DNA of 64,000 bases, taken from contig CAVONI010000012.1 of assembly GCA_963697285.1 (NCBI GenBank), positions 868,001 through 932,000 of the forward strand, given 5' to 3'. Shown here one piece after another: positions 47,918-55,922 of this stretch. Position 1 is the stretch's first letter, and each line of letters opens with the position of its first letter. The position numbers were made by a program, and so were the translations under genes. The notes under the pieces were generated by a model that was not told the origin of the DNA, did not search any database, and saw nothing but the letters and a program-made list of their open reading frames with translations. Origin of the DNA: JAEUQQ01 sp963697285 (GTDB taxonomy: Bacteria > Acidobacteriota > Vicinamibacteria > Vicinamibacterales > JAFNAJ01).

Positions 47918-48951
47918 CAGGGTTGTTCGTCTCGGCGGCCTTCAAGTTGCGCGATGCGGCGCTCGAGAGCCGCCAGCGCCTTCCGCATCTCGGGCAGCTT
48001 CTTGAACACGGCCGATGCCTTGAGCCAGTCACGATTGTCGATCGCCGGGTAGCCCGATACGAACGAGCCCGGCGCGACATCGTTCGGAATGCCCGTCTGC
48101 GCCGTCGCCCGTGTGCCCTTGCCCACCGTGACGTGGCCCGCGACCCCGACCTGCCCGCCGAACATCACGTGGTCCTCGATCGTCGCCGATCCGGCGATGC
48201 CGACCTGGCCCGCCAGCAATGCGTGGCGTCCGACGTGCACGCCGTGCGCGATGTGCACGAGGTTGTCGAGCTTCGTGCCGGTCGCGATCCGGGTCTCGCC
48301 CAGGGGTGGACGATCGATGGCCGAGCCGGCACCGATCTCGACGTCATCCTCGATGACCACCGCACCGTTCTGCGGGACCTTCTCGAACGTGCCGTCGGGC
48401 CGCGGGGCGAAACCGTAGCCGTCGCTGCCGATCACCACCCCGTTCTGGACGATGACCCGGTCGCCCAGCACCACGCGCTCGCGGATCGCCACGTGCGAAT
48501 GCAGCAGGCAGTCGGCACCGATACGCGCCCCCGGCCCGACATACACGAACGGATGCACGACCGTGCGTGGCCCGATGGTCGCAGATGCCCCGATGCAGGC
48601 AAAGGCACCCACCGAAGCCTCCGGGTCGATCGTCGCGCCCTCGGCCACCACCGCCGCGGGATGGACGCCAGCCGGCGGACGCGTGTCGGGCGTCAGCAGC
48701 GCCAGCGCGCGGGCGAATGTGAGGTACGGATGCGGCGAACGCAGGATCGCGCACGGCGCGTCGGCCAGCGTGTCGTCGGCGATGATGGCCGTCGCCCGCG
48801 TGTGACGGACCTTCGCGTGGTACTTGGGGTTGGCCAGGAACGTGATGTCGCCCTGCTCGGCGTCCTCGAGCGCGGCCACGCGGACGATCTGGATGTCAGA
48901 GTCTCCGTCGAGGCGGCATTCCAGGCACGCGGCGAGTTCGCGCAGGGTCAT
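47917..48951 (-). CDS. lpxD: UDP-3-O-(3-hydroxyacyl)glucosamine N-acyltransferase
   Basis: Adds the N-linked acyl chain in lipid A synthesis in the cytoplasm. About 344 residues. The N-terminal uridine-binding domain ('MTLRELAACLECRLDGDSD') leads to a left-handed beta-helix of hexapeptide repeats (~100-300) with catalytic-His region 'NLVHIAHGVHVG', then a C-terminal helix. The characteristic 'GYGFAPRPDGTFEKVPQNGAVVIEDDVEIGAG' segment is present; the usual 'IDRGAL' reads 'IDRPPL'. Start 48951 chosen by homology. The downstream outer-membrane gene overlaps its stop. Confidence 0.92.
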   Translation of the reverse strand: MTLRELAACLECRLDGDSDIQIVRVAALEDAEQGDITFLANPKYHAKVRHTRATAIIADDTLADAPCAILRSPHPYLTFARALALLTPDTRPPAGVHPAAVVAEGATIDPEASVGAFACIGASATIGPRTVVHPFVYVGPGARIGADCLLHSHVAIRERVVLGDRVIVQNGVVIGSDGYGFAPRPDGTFEKVPQNGAVVIEDDVEIGAGSAIDRPPLGETRIATGTKLDNLVHIAHGVHVGRHALLAGQVGIAGSATIEDHVMFGGQVGVAGHVTVGKGTRATAQTGIPNDVAPGSFVSGYPAIDNRDWLKASAVFKKLPEMRKALAALERRIAQLEGRRDEQP

Positions 48952-48967
48952 CCGGCCGCCGAGAATA

Positions 48968-49651
48968 TCACGCGCCCCCGAGGGCCACGCGCTCGAAGAA
49001 GGCGACGAGATGCACGAGGCCAAGGCGTTCGGCGATCTCGTGGATGAACCGCTCGCGCTCGCCGGGTGCAATCGACGGCAGCCTCCGGAGTTCGACGAGC
49101 GTCGCGCTCGACCGTGTCACCCAGGTCACCCTCGTGCGGCCGTGCCGGGCGCCGCGGTGTGAGAAGAAGTGCCCCACGAGCAGGAACGTGAACACATAGC
49201 CCACCACGTTCGGGCCCGGCACCAGGACGATGGGAATCGTGAGCAGACCGAGCACGCCGTAGCACGAGGCAAGGATCGCGTGCCGGCGCGACTCGCGGTC
49301 GAGGTGCAGCGCCAGCAGCTCATGGGCCCGTGCGGGCTCGAGGTCGTCGGGGAAGACGAGTGTCGCGTGCTCGGTCTTGCGCAGCCGCCACAACAGGCGC
49401 TGCGCCGCCATCCAGCGTGCCAGCCAGTGGTAGGCGCGCTCCTTCGCGCGGCCTGCAACGGTGGTCGGCGTGTCGGCCGTCTTCTCGTTGGCGCGACGCT
49501 CGATCGTCGCCAGGACGTGCTGGAATCTCGCAGTCAGCCCGTGGAACACGCCCCGGCGCGTCGCGGAGTGCCCCTCCGACTCGGGTGTCTCGGGCACTTC
49601 GCAGTAGGGCACATAACGGTCGAGGGTGACCGGCACGAGAAAGACGTCCAT
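48968..49651 (-). CDS. Mit_KHE1-like protein (mitochondrial K+/H+ exchange-related domain)
   Basis: A 227-residue protein starting 'MDVFLVPVTLDRYVPYCE', the 'D..L.P....RY..Y.E' opening of the Mit_KHE1 family. A charged helical middle follows, then two hydrophobic segments (~128-165, 'VLGLLTIPIVLVPGPNVVGYVFTFLLVGHFF') and a helical tail. The bacterial role of the family is not known to me. It ends 17 nt before the lpxD start, so it may head the lpxD operon. Confidence 0.5.
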   Translation of the reverse strand: MDVFLVPVTLDRYVPYCEVPETPESEGHSATRRGVFHGLTARFQHVLATIERRANEKTADTPTTVAGRAKERAYHWLARWMAAQRLLWRLRKTEHATLVFPDDLEPARAHELLALHLDRESRRHAILASCYGVLGLLTIPIVLVPGPNVVGYVFTFLLVGHFFSHRGARHGRTRVTWVTRSSATLVELRRLPSIAPGERERFIHEIAERLGLVHLVAFFERVALGGA

Positions 49652-49695
49652 GGATGTTTTCTACGATAGCACCGGACCGGCGGTTGCCGGGACGA

Positions 49696-50595
49696 TCAGG
49701 CGCCGGGCAGCCGCCGCTTGCGCACCGTGCGCACGGGGTTCACCGGCAGCTCGGGCTTGCCGGCCTGCTCCCATGCCCTGGTGATGAGCGACGCGACGGC
49801 CGTGATCGAATTGGCCAGGCGCTTCTCGAGGACTGGCCTGGCCCCCGTCTCGAACTTCGCGAAGTACGCATCGTCGTACTCGGTCGCCTGTCCGATGGCC
49901 GCCTTGTCGGCAGCCAGGATGCCCTCGACGAACGCGTAGCTCGCCGCGAGCGTGTCGAAGAAGTAGTCGCGAACGGTCGCCGGAACGGGCGTGAGGGGCG
50001 CCGGCGCGACCGTGAGGCGTTCGCGCGCCCGTGCATACAGGTCGCTCTCGAACCGCGCGTGGATGCCGTGCTGCTGGGTGAGTTGGCCGTCGTAGTTGAG
50101 CGCGGCGTGGAACGGCACGTGCGCATCGCCCGCGTAGTGCGAGAGGACCGCCGCGTAGAAACTCACGTTGTCGAGGGCGTAGGGGCGGCCCGCCTTGACG
50201 TCGTCGAAGGCCTTGACCAGCTTGTCGTAGAACTCCTGGCCTCGCCACGGCAGCGTGCCGTTCTTGAGCACGAAGTCCTTGCCGTGCGTCGCGACGGCAG
50301 CGTCGAAGTCGCGGGGCACGGCGGTGAACGGCGGCGGCCCGTACGCGTCCATGTCGACGAAGTGCCGCGGCGGTTCGTCCTCGAAGCCCGCGTTGCGCCA
50401 CAGGTCGGGATCGACCGAGTGCTCGACGATGAAGGCGCGGTGCTTCTCGAAGAACGGCTTGATCTCGGCCGGCAGCATGTCGAGCGCACGGCCGGTCACG
50501 TATCTGTGGGCATCGAAGCCCCACGCATCGAGCCGCGGCGAGGCGTGCAGGACGCACAGGGCAATGAGGGTGATGGCGAGCAGTCGACGGATCAT
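49696..50595 (-). CDS. S1/P1-nuclease or zinc-phospholipase-C-fold secreted protein
   Basis: About 299 residues with a signal peptide ('MIRRLLAITLIALCVLHASPRLDA') cleaved so that Trp would be the first mature residue ('WGFDAHRYVTGRAL'). Trp1 and the following His are zinc ligands in the S1/P1 nuclease and phospholipase C families. 'HFVDMDAYG' and 'SHYAGDAHVPFHAALNYDGQLTQQHGIHARFE' supply the remaining His/Asp ligands in order. It could be a nuclease, a phospholipase or a related trinuclear-zinc hydrolase; sequence alone does not decide. Start 50595 was chosen for the signal peptide. It is divergent from gatC by 72 bp. Confidence 0.72.
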   Translation of the reverse strand: MIRRLLAITLIALCVLHASPRLDAWGFDAHRYVTGRALDMLPAEIKPFFEKHRAFIVEHSVDPDLWRNAGFEDEPPRHFVDMDAYGPPPFTAVPRDFDAAVATHGKDFVLKNGTLPWRGQEFYDKLVKAFDDVKAGRPYALDNVSFYAAVLSHYAGDAHVPFHAALNYDGQLTQQHGIHARFESDLYARARERLTVAPAPLTPVPATVRDYFFDTLAASYAFVEGILAADKAAIGQATEYDDAYFAKFETGARPVLEKRLANSITAVASLITRAWEQAGKPELPVNPVRTVRKRRLPGA

Positions 50596-50667
50596 GACGA
50601 ACATCCTACTCAAAGCGGACCTCGACGGGCGACAGGCGCCTCGAATGCCCGTGGTAGCATTTCGCGC

Positions 50668-50967
50668 ATGAAAGCACTGTTCGGGCCCGATGACGTGGCC
50701 CGCGTCGCTGCCCTCGCGCACCTGGCGCTGACGCCTGACGAGGCGGCACGATTCACGCCCGAACTCGCCGAGATCCTCGAGTACGCCACCGAAATCCAGG
50801 CGGTCGATACATCCGGCGTGCCGCCCACGGCGTATGCCGTCGCGCACGAGACGGCCGTCCGTCCCGACGAACCGCAGGCGTCGCTCACACGAGAGGCCGC
50901 GCTCGCCAATGCCCCGTCAGCGGCGCGCGAGGCCGGCTTGTTCAGGGTCCCCAGGGTCATCGGCTGA
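50668..50967 (+). CDS. gatC: Asp-tRNA(Asn)/Glu-tRNA(Gln) amidotransferase subunit C
   Basis: A 99-residue stabilising subunit of the GatCAB amidotransferase. 'DDVARVAALAHLALTPDEAARF' and 'ILEYATEIQAVDTSGVPPTAYA' are the standard GatC pattern, ending '...AREAGLFRVPRVIG'. Its stop overlaps the gatA start (TGATG), so the two are co-translated. gatB is not in this window. Confidence 0.92.
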   Translation: MKALFGPDDVARVAALAHLALTPDEAARFTPELAEILEYATEIQAVDTSGVPPTAYAVAHETAVRPDEPQASLTREAALANAPSAAREAGLFRVPRVIG

Positions 50968-52418
50968 TGGACACGCGCGCCACGGCCACCGAGATCCGCG
51001 CGGCCATCGCCAGCGGTGCCACCTCTGCCGAGGCGGTGTGCGAGACGTTCCTCGATCGCATTCGCGAACACGACGGCGCCATCGGCGCCTTTCTCCAGGT
51101 GGATGCGGAGGGCGCCCGCGAGCGCGCCCGCGCCATCGACGCCATGGCCGACAGGGCGGCGCTGCCACTCGCCGGGGTGCCGGTGGCCGTCAAGGACAAC
51201 ATCTGCACGCAGGGTGTGCGGACGACGGCAGGCTCGCGCATGCTCGAGTCGTTCGTCCCGCCCTACGACGCCACGGTCGTCACCCGCCTGCGTGCGGCAG
51301 GGGCGGTCATCGTCGGCAAGACGAACTGCGACGAGTTCGCCATGGGCTCGTCGACCGAGAACTCGGCGTACTTCCCCACGAGGAACCCGTGGGACGTGAC
51401 GCGCACGCCGGGTGGGTCGAGCGGTGGATCGGCGGCGGCCGTCGCGGCGGGCTTCTCGCCGCTGTCGCTGGGCTCCGACACGGGTGGATCGGTCCGCCAG
51501 CCAGCCGCCTTCTGCGGTGTGGTGGGCCTCAAGCCCACGTACGGCCGCGTGTCGCGTTACGGGTTGATTGCGTTCGGGTCGTCGCTCGACCAGGTGGGCA
51601 CGTTCGGGCAGACGGTGCACGACGCCGCGCTGCTCTACGACGTCATCGCGGGCCCTGACGCTCGCGATTCGACCTCCGAGGCGACGCCCGCAACGCCGAC
51701 CACAACCGACCTCGACGCGCCGGTCACCGGTCTTCGGCTGGGCGTTCCCCGTGCGATGCTGCGCGAGGGCGTGGACCCGGGCGTGCTGGCAGCGATCGAC
51801 GCCGCGCTCGAGACATGGCGATCCGCGGGCGCGGAACTCGTCGACGTCGAGCTTCCGAACGCGCGACATGCCATCCCGGTGTACTACCTGGTGGCGCCCG
51901 CCGAGGCGAGCTCGAACCTGGCTCGCTACGACGGGGTGCGCTACGGGTTCCGGGCGCCGATCGGCCCGCGGGATTCACTCGACGTGATGTACGAGCGGAC
52001 GCGCGATGCGGGTTTCGGCGCCGAGGTGAAGCGTCGCATCCTGATCGGCACCTACGTCCTCAGCGCCGGGTACTACGATGCCTTCTACCTGAAGGCACAG
52101 CAGGTCAGGACGCTGATCCGCGACGACTACACGCGGGCCTTCACGCGGGTCGACGCGATCGTGATGCCCACGACGCCGAGCGCCGCGTTCAGGCTGGGTG
52201 AGCGAATCGACCATCCGCTGCAGATGTACCTGAACGACGTCTTCACGGTGAGTGCGAACCTGGCGGGGGTGCCGGCGGTGAGCGTGCCCTGCGGGCTGAC
52301 CGACGAGGGGCTGCCAGTCGGGATCCAGGTCGTCGGCCCGGCGTTCGCAGAGGCCAGGATTCTGCAGGTCGCCCGCGCCCTCGAGTCGCGCCGTCCTCGT
52401 CTCACCTGCCCGTTCTGA
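50967..52418 (+). CDS. gatA: Asp-tRNA(Asn)/Glu-tRNA(Gln) amidotransferase subunit A
   Basis: A 483-residue amidase-signature glutaminase that releases ammonia for transamidation of misacylated tRNA. The Ser-cisSer-Lys triad is visible: K76 in 'AVKDNIC', S151 in 'GGSSGGS' and S175 in 'DTGGSVRQP'. 'GLKPTYGRVSRYGLIAFGSSLDQVG' is typical of GatA rather than other amidases. Coupled to gatC. Presence of GatCA implies indirect synthesis of Gln-tRNA and/or Asn-tRNA. Confidence 0.95.
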   Translation: MDTRATATEIRAAIASGATSAEAVCETFLDRIREHDGAIGAFLQVDAEGARERARAIDAMADRAALPLAGVPVAVKDNICTQGVRTTAGSRMLESFVPPYDATVVTRLRAAGAVIVGKTNCDEFAMGSSTENSAYFPTRNPWDVTRTPGGSSGGSAAAVAAGFSPLSLGSDTGGSVRQPAAFCGVVGLKPTYGRVSRYGLIAFGSSLDQVGTFGQTVHDAALLYDVIAGPDARDSTSEATPATPTTTDLDAPVTGLRLGVPRAMLREGVDPGVLAAIDAALETWRSAGAELVDVELPNARHAIPVYYLVAPAEASSNLARYDGVRYGFRAPIGPRDSLDVMYERTRDAGFGAEVKRRILIGTYVLSAGYYDAFYLKAQQVRTLIRDDYTRAFTRVDAIVMPTTPSAAFRLGERIDHPLQMYLNDVFTVSANLAGVPAVSVPCGLTDEGLPVGIQVVGPAFAEARILQVARALESRRPRLTCPF

Positions 52419-52510
52419 CCGGTCGCCTGAGCGCGGGGTCCGACTAATCGCGGGATCACGGTGTCACACTGCGCCGAGAGCGACGTGCAGCGCAAAGTGC
52501 AGCGGAAGGT

Positions 52511-52536
52511 GTAGGGGCCGCACCCCTGTGCGGCCC
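52511..52536. repeat. REP-like palindrome
   Basis: GTAGGGGCCGCACCCCTGTG followed by CGGCCC; same family as the other intergenic copies, downstream of gatA. The 52419-52778 gap holds this element and the tandem repeats below, and no gene. Confidence 0.8.
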
Positions 52537-52582
52537 GGAACTGGCGCACCGCGACGCGAGCGCCGGATGTCAGGGTGACGAC

Positions 52583-52765
52583 TGCCCGGGCGGCTCTGGG
52601 GAGCCGCCCCTGCACTTCGCCCCTACACTTCGCAACTGGCGACCGCCCCGACAAATCCGCCCGGGCGGCTCTGGGGAGCCGCCCCTACACTTCGCAACTA
52701 CACTTCGCAACTGGCGACCGCCCCGACAAATCCGCTCGGGCGGCTCTGGGGAGCGCCCCGCACAC
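52583..52765. repeat. Tandem repeat, about 75 bp x 2.4
   Basis: Units begin at 52583, 52660 and 52734 (partial). Each starts CGGGCGGCTCTGGGGAGC, a palindrome-bearing segment, and continues through an ACTTCGCAACTGGCGACCGC stretch with CCCCGACAAATCCGC at its end. Copies are nearly identical, so expansion is recent. In unit 2 the ACTTCGCAACT piece is itself duplicated. Confidence 0.8.
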
Positions 52766-52778
52766 GGAGGGGTGGCGC

Positions 52779-53135
52779 TTACGCCGGACGTGCGGCGGGC
52801 GGTCGCTTGAGCAAGTGGTAGACCGCCCAGACCGCGAAGGCCACGAACGCCAGGGGCAGCAGCGGGAGCAGCACGCTGACGATCGCGGTCAGCACGGCCC
52901 CGACCGCGACGACCAGGCCGACAACGAGGAGGAGGGGCACCATGAGGAGCCCGACCACCCCGCGCAGAACCCATTTCAGGAGGACGAACGGAAGGAACAG
53001 GATGCCGAAGAGCAGCTTGAATGGCAGGAGGACGACCCAGAACACCAGCCGGAACACGAGGCCAATCGCCAACGCCAGCCCGGCAAACACCAGGCCGACT
53101 GACACGGCCATCGCCACCAACAGGAAAGTCATCAC
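52779..53135 (-). CDS. Small multi-pass membrane protein, hypothetical
   Basis: A 118-residue, almost wholly hydrophobic protein with three or four helices and a short 'LLKRPPAARPA' basic tail. GGAGG lies about 10 nt before the ATG. The middle ('FLPFVLLKWVLRGVVGLLM') keeps spaced positive charges. I recognise no family. The downstream neighbour is the tandem repeat. Confidence 0.5.
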   Translation of the reverse strand: MMTFLLVAMAVSVGLVFAGLALAIGLVFRLVFWVVLLPFKLLFGILFLPFVLLKWVLRGVVGLLMVPLLLVVGLVVAVGAVLTAIVSVLLPLLPLAFVAFAVWAVYHLLKRPPAARPA

Positions 53136-53264
53136 GGTCGTACCCTCCGCCCCTGTGCGGAGTTACGACGAGGTGGGCGGCCGGTTCCCGAACGAAGCTG
53201 ATCGACCGTTCCCCGCGGGGCGGTGGCGAGCACGGGCAACCCCAGGTCGACGCGCCCGACGAAG

Positions 53265-53405
53265 TCATCCAGCGTCCGGCCCGACTTCTGGCCGGCCCGG
53301 GTGAGCTTGGGGAGCGTCGGCAGCACGCACGCGATCGACGAAGATCCCGAGGATGACCACGACCGCGGCCGCGAGCGAGCCGAGGAGCCCCATCACGAGC
53401 TCCAT
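53265..53405 (-). CDS. Small membrane-anchored ORF after rpoZ
   Basis: Starts 4 nt after the rpoZ stop with CAGGAG as ribosome site ('MELVMGLLGSLAAAVVVILGIFV', a single helix). It is 46 residues as read. A single extra base near 53328 would extend it by about 63 residues ('LPKLTRAGQKSGRTLDDFVGR' and onwards) to about 53132. Both forms are speculative; the start signal is the best evidence. Confidence 0.35.
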   Translation of the reverse strand: MELVMGLLGSLAAAVVVILGIFVDRVRAADAPQAHPGRPEVGPDAG

Positions 53406-53409
53406 GGCG

Positions 53410-53682
53410 CTACTCCTGCGACGGCGGCGCGTCGGGGAAGGTGACCTGCTTGACCGGGACGATCGTGTAGTCGATGAGGTGGTCGTGCACTTCGCGCATG
53501 GCGACGCGCTCGAGCTTGTGCGACCGCTCGACGCCCTCGGCGAGGCGCGGACGCGCACCGCGGCGCAACTGCTTGGCACGCTGCGAGGCGATGTCGACGA
53601 ACAGGAAGCGGGAGGTTATCGCGGGCGCCGTCACAGGCTCGTAGACATGCGGGGCGTCTGGCTGATCAATCGGGTTCGACAT
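53410..53682 (-). CDS. rpoZ: RNA polymerase omega subunit
   Basis: A 90-residue protein containing 'SRFLFVDIASQRAKQLRRGA' followed by RPRL, the omega core motif ('R..L...A..RA.QL..GA'), and a helical 'SHKLERVAMREVHDHLIDY' segment. Omega assists assembly of RNA polymerase in the cytoplasm. Start MSNPIDQPD at 53682 was chosen; a further-upstream in-frame start adds 18 Arg/His-rich residues without similarity. Confidence 0.8.
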   Translation of the reverse strand: MSNPIDQPDAPHVYEPVTAPAITSRFLFVDIASQRAKQLRRGARPRLAEGVERSHKLERVAMREVHDHLIDYTIVPVKQVTFPDAPPSQE

Positions 53683-53738
53683 GACCTGACAGGATATAGG
53701 GGTATGCGGGTGAAGAGCAAGCCGCCTTCGCGCCATTC

Positions 53739-53843
53739 GGGGCTATGGCCGGCCCCATCGGGGCTACAGCGAACCCCTCCGAGCTGCGGCGAACCCCTCT
53801 GGGGCTACGACGAACTCGTCCGGAGGTGCGGTGACCCGGACGC
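53739..53843. repeat. Degenerate 21-nt tandem repeat, five units
   Basis: Five consecutive 21-nt units with consensus near GGGGCTACGGCGAACCCCTC; units 2 and 3 are closest. The 21-nt period equals two helical turns. It lies just upstream of rpoZ, between rpoZ and hsp20. No gene is seen in 53683-53877. Confidence 0.6.
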
Positions 53844-53877
53844 GTCTCGCCGCAGCCCCGCAGGGGCGAAGGCGGAT

Positions 53878-54327
53878 CTACCCGTTGACCTGGACCTGGA
53901 TCTGCCGCGGCTTCGACTCCTCGCGGGTCGGCAGCGTGATGGTGAGCACGCCGTCCTTGTAGTCGGCGGCCACCTTGTTCACGTCAACCGTCGCGGGAAG
54001 CGAGAACGACCGGCTGAACATGCCGTACGCACGCTCGACGCGGTGGAACTGCTCGTCGGTCGTTTCAGACGCCTTCTTCCGCTCGCCCCTGATGGTGAGC
54101 ATGTTGTTCTCGAGCCGGATGTCGATCGCCTCGCGCGACAGCCCGGGAAGCTCGGCAGTGATCACGAGTTCGTGCTTGTCGTTCTCGTAGATGTCGACCG
54201 GGGGCATCCAGTCGCCCCGCTGCATCAGGTCGTCATCGCCGCGGCGATAGGTGTCGCCGAAGATGCGGTTGATGCGGTCCTGCATGACCGCGAGTTCACG
54301 GAACGGATCCAGACGCACAATCGCCAT
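53878..54327 (-). CDS. Hsp20/alpha-crystallin small heat-shock protein
   Basis: A 149-residue ATP-independent holdase. The alpha-crystallin domain runs from 'PPVDIYENDKHELVITAELPGL' (~42) to 'YKDGVLTITLPTREESKPRQIQVQ' with the hallmark 'A.Y.DGVL.I.LP'. AGGAGG sits 9 nt before the ATG. A sigma-70-like promoter lies 85 nt upstream. No CIRCE element was seen. A second Hsp20-type gene runs divergently. Confidence 0.92.
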   Translation of the reverse strand: MAIVRLDPFRELAVMQDRINRIFGDTYRRGDDDLMQRGDWMPPVDIYENDKHELVITAELPGLSREAIDIRLENNMLTIRGERKKASETTDEQFHRVERAYGMFSRSFSLPATVDVNKVAADYKDGVLTITLPTREESKPRQIQVQVNG

Positions 54328-54411
54328 GGTGGTACCTCCTGCTTATGTGTGGCAGCCTCGCCGCGCCGGTGTGCTGGCGGCGTGGCGGAGCGAGCAAACA
54401 ACCCGAAAAAG

Positions 54412-54441
54412 ACAATACGGCGTCACATTAGTCCATGTCAA
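54412..54441 (-). promoter_or_regulatory. Sigma-70-type promoter of hsp20
   Basis: On the minus strand TTGACA (54441-54436), an 18-bp spacer, then TATTGT (54417-54412), in a distinctly AT-rich patch (54405-54480). It is 85 nt from the hsp20 ATG. A housekeeping rather than a recognised heat-shock-specific consensus. Confidence 0.55.
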
Positions 54442-54627
54442 TAAAAAAATCTATACTGAACAGACTCATATATTGACTCGTCAGCGCAACGCCTCCGCCG
54501 CGGTCAGGACCCGGCCAGCCGGGCCTCCGAGGCCGCTCACCACGGACCTCTGCCCCGCCCTGGCGGCAATCTCGGCCCGTTGCCAGCCGCGCGGGCGCGA
54601 CGTGCCGATCCCGCCCACGCCTGTGCG

Positions 54628-55101
54628 ATGATGTGTCGGCTTCCGATGACGATGTGGGCACAGCCTGATACCAATGATTTCGACGGCGAGGTCCAGCGGT
54701 TGTTCGAGGACCTCGATCGCAGCCAATCCGCCGTCGGCGGCGGCACACCGGGAGGGGTCGTTCCCGCCCTCGATGTGATCGAGACGGCAACCACCATCGA
54801 CATCCTGCTCGACGTGCCGGGCGTCCCGGCGTCGGCGATCCGCACCGTTTTCACCCGCGGCGCGCTGATCATCGCCGGCGACAAGTGTGGCCCGGAGGCG
54901 TGCGGCTCGGACGAGCGCCGCTTCGAGCACGTCGAACGCGGCTACGGCCGGTTTGCCCGGGTCGTGCGCTTCAGCGAGGCGATCGATGCGTCGCGCGCGC
55001 GCGCCTCGCTGGTCGATGGTGTCCTGCGTGTCTCCGTCCCGCGCATCGTCGAACGACGCGGACGCGAGATCGTCGTTCCGATCGACACCCCGCGCCCCTA
55101 G
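54628..55101 (+). CDS. Divergent Hsp20/alpha-crystallin domain protein
   Basis: A protein of about 157 residues with 'VVPALDVIETATTIDILLDVPGV', 'FEHVERGYGRFARVVRFSEAID' and 'ASLVDGVLRVSVPRI', the Hsp20 pattern 'P..D..E....I...D.PG' and 'A....GVL.V..P'. It is longer at the N-terminus and carries Cys-containing 'DKCGPEACGSD' in the loop where others have 'R'. Start is uncertain: ATG 54628, 54646 or 54652. It runs into the ymdB-xseA operon, whose first gene starts 15 nt later. Divergent from the other hsp20. Confidence 0.75.
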   Translation: MMCRLPMTMWAQPDTNDFDGEVQRLFEDLDRSQSAVGGGTPGGVVPALDVIETATTIDILLDVPGVPASAIRTVFTRGALIIAGDKCGPEACGSDERRFEHVERGYGRFARVVRFSEAIDASRARASLVDGVLRVSVPRIVERRGREIVVPIDTPRP

Positions 55102-55116
55102 CGCCGAGCCCGTTCA

Positions 55117-55920
55117 ATGCGCATCCTGTTCGTTGGCGATATCGTGGGTCGCCCCGGCCGCGACATCCTCGCGGCCGCCTTGCCACCGCTCACCCGCCGA
55201 CACGGCATCGACTTCGTCATTGCCAACGTCGAGAATTCGGCCGGCGGCTTCGGCGTCACGCGCGAGACGGGCGATGCCATCCTGAAGTGTGGTGTGCACG
55301 CGATGACGAGCGGCAATCACATCTGGGACAAGAAGGAAGTCTTCCCCTACATCGCAGGCGAACCGCGCCTGCTGCGCCCGCTCAACTACCCGTCCGGTGC
55401 CCCGGGCGAGGGCGTCGGCGTCTACTCGGCCCCCAACGGCGAGCGCGTGGCCGTCATCAACGCGATGGGCCGCGTGCACATGCCCCTCGTTGACGATCCG
55501 TTCGCGGCGCTCGACCGGGCCCTGACGCGCGTGCGCGACGAGACGCCGCTCGTGGTTGTCGATTTCCACGCCGAGGTCACGTCAGAGAAGATCGCCCTGG
55601 CCTGGCATCTCGACGGGCGTGCCACGCTGGTCGTGGGCACGCACACGCACGTGCAGACCGCCGACGAACGCGTGCTGCCCCACGGCACGGCCGCCATCAC
55701 CGACGTCGGCATGACGGGCCCGCACGACGGCGTCATCGGTGTCGAGAAGACGCCGGCCATCTCGCGCTTCCTCAACGGCATGCCCTCGCGTTTCGAAACG
55801 GCCACCGGCGATCCGCGACTGTGTGCGGTCCTGGTCGATGCCGACGAGGCGAGCGGGCGCGCACGATCGATCCTGCGCCTCGCGCTCACGCGCGCCGACG
55901 TCGACGCGCTCGACGGCTGA
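55117..55920 (+). CDS. YmdB-type metallophosphoesterase (TIGR00282 family)
   Basis: A 267-residue dinuclear-metal phosphodiesterase; characterised members act on 2',3'-cyclic nucleotides. Metal and catalytic residues are visible in 'MRILFVGDIVGRPGRDIL', 'VIANVENSAGGFG', 'MTSGNHIWDKKE', 'VVDFHAEVTSEKIALA', 'VVGTHTHVQTADERVLPHGTAAITDVGMTG' and 'GPHDGVIGVEK'. It is first in a run of genes (xseA, xseB, ispA, tlyA, nadK) with start/stop overlap or 2-nt spacing, so it is part of that operon. Confidence 0.9.
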   Translation: MRILFVGDIVGRPGRDILAAALPPLTRRHGIDFVIANVENSAGGFGVTRETGDAILKCGVHAMTSGNHIWDKKEVFPYIAGEPRLLRPLNYPSGAPGEGVGVYSAPNGERVAVINAMGRVHMPLVDDPFAALDRALTRVRDETPLVVVDFHAEVTSEKIALAWHLDGRATLVVGTHTHVQTADERVLPHGTAAITDVGMTGPHDGVIGVEKTPAISRFLNGMPSRFETATGDPRLCAVLVDADEASGRARSILRLALTRADVDALDG

Positions 55921-55922
55921 TC

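Noticed and set aside
52583..52765. CRISPR array
   Set aside because: Units are contiguous with no unique spacers and only about 2.4 copies; no cas genes in the window.
53739..53843. CRISPR-like or coding 7-residue repeat
   Set aside because: No spacers, and no open frame with a start or ribosome site spans it.
54405..54480. CIRCE or ROSE-type heat-shock element for hsp20
   Set aside because: No TTAGCACTC inverted repeat and no ROSE-like pairing with the ribosome site was seen; only a sigma-70-like promoter is supportable.
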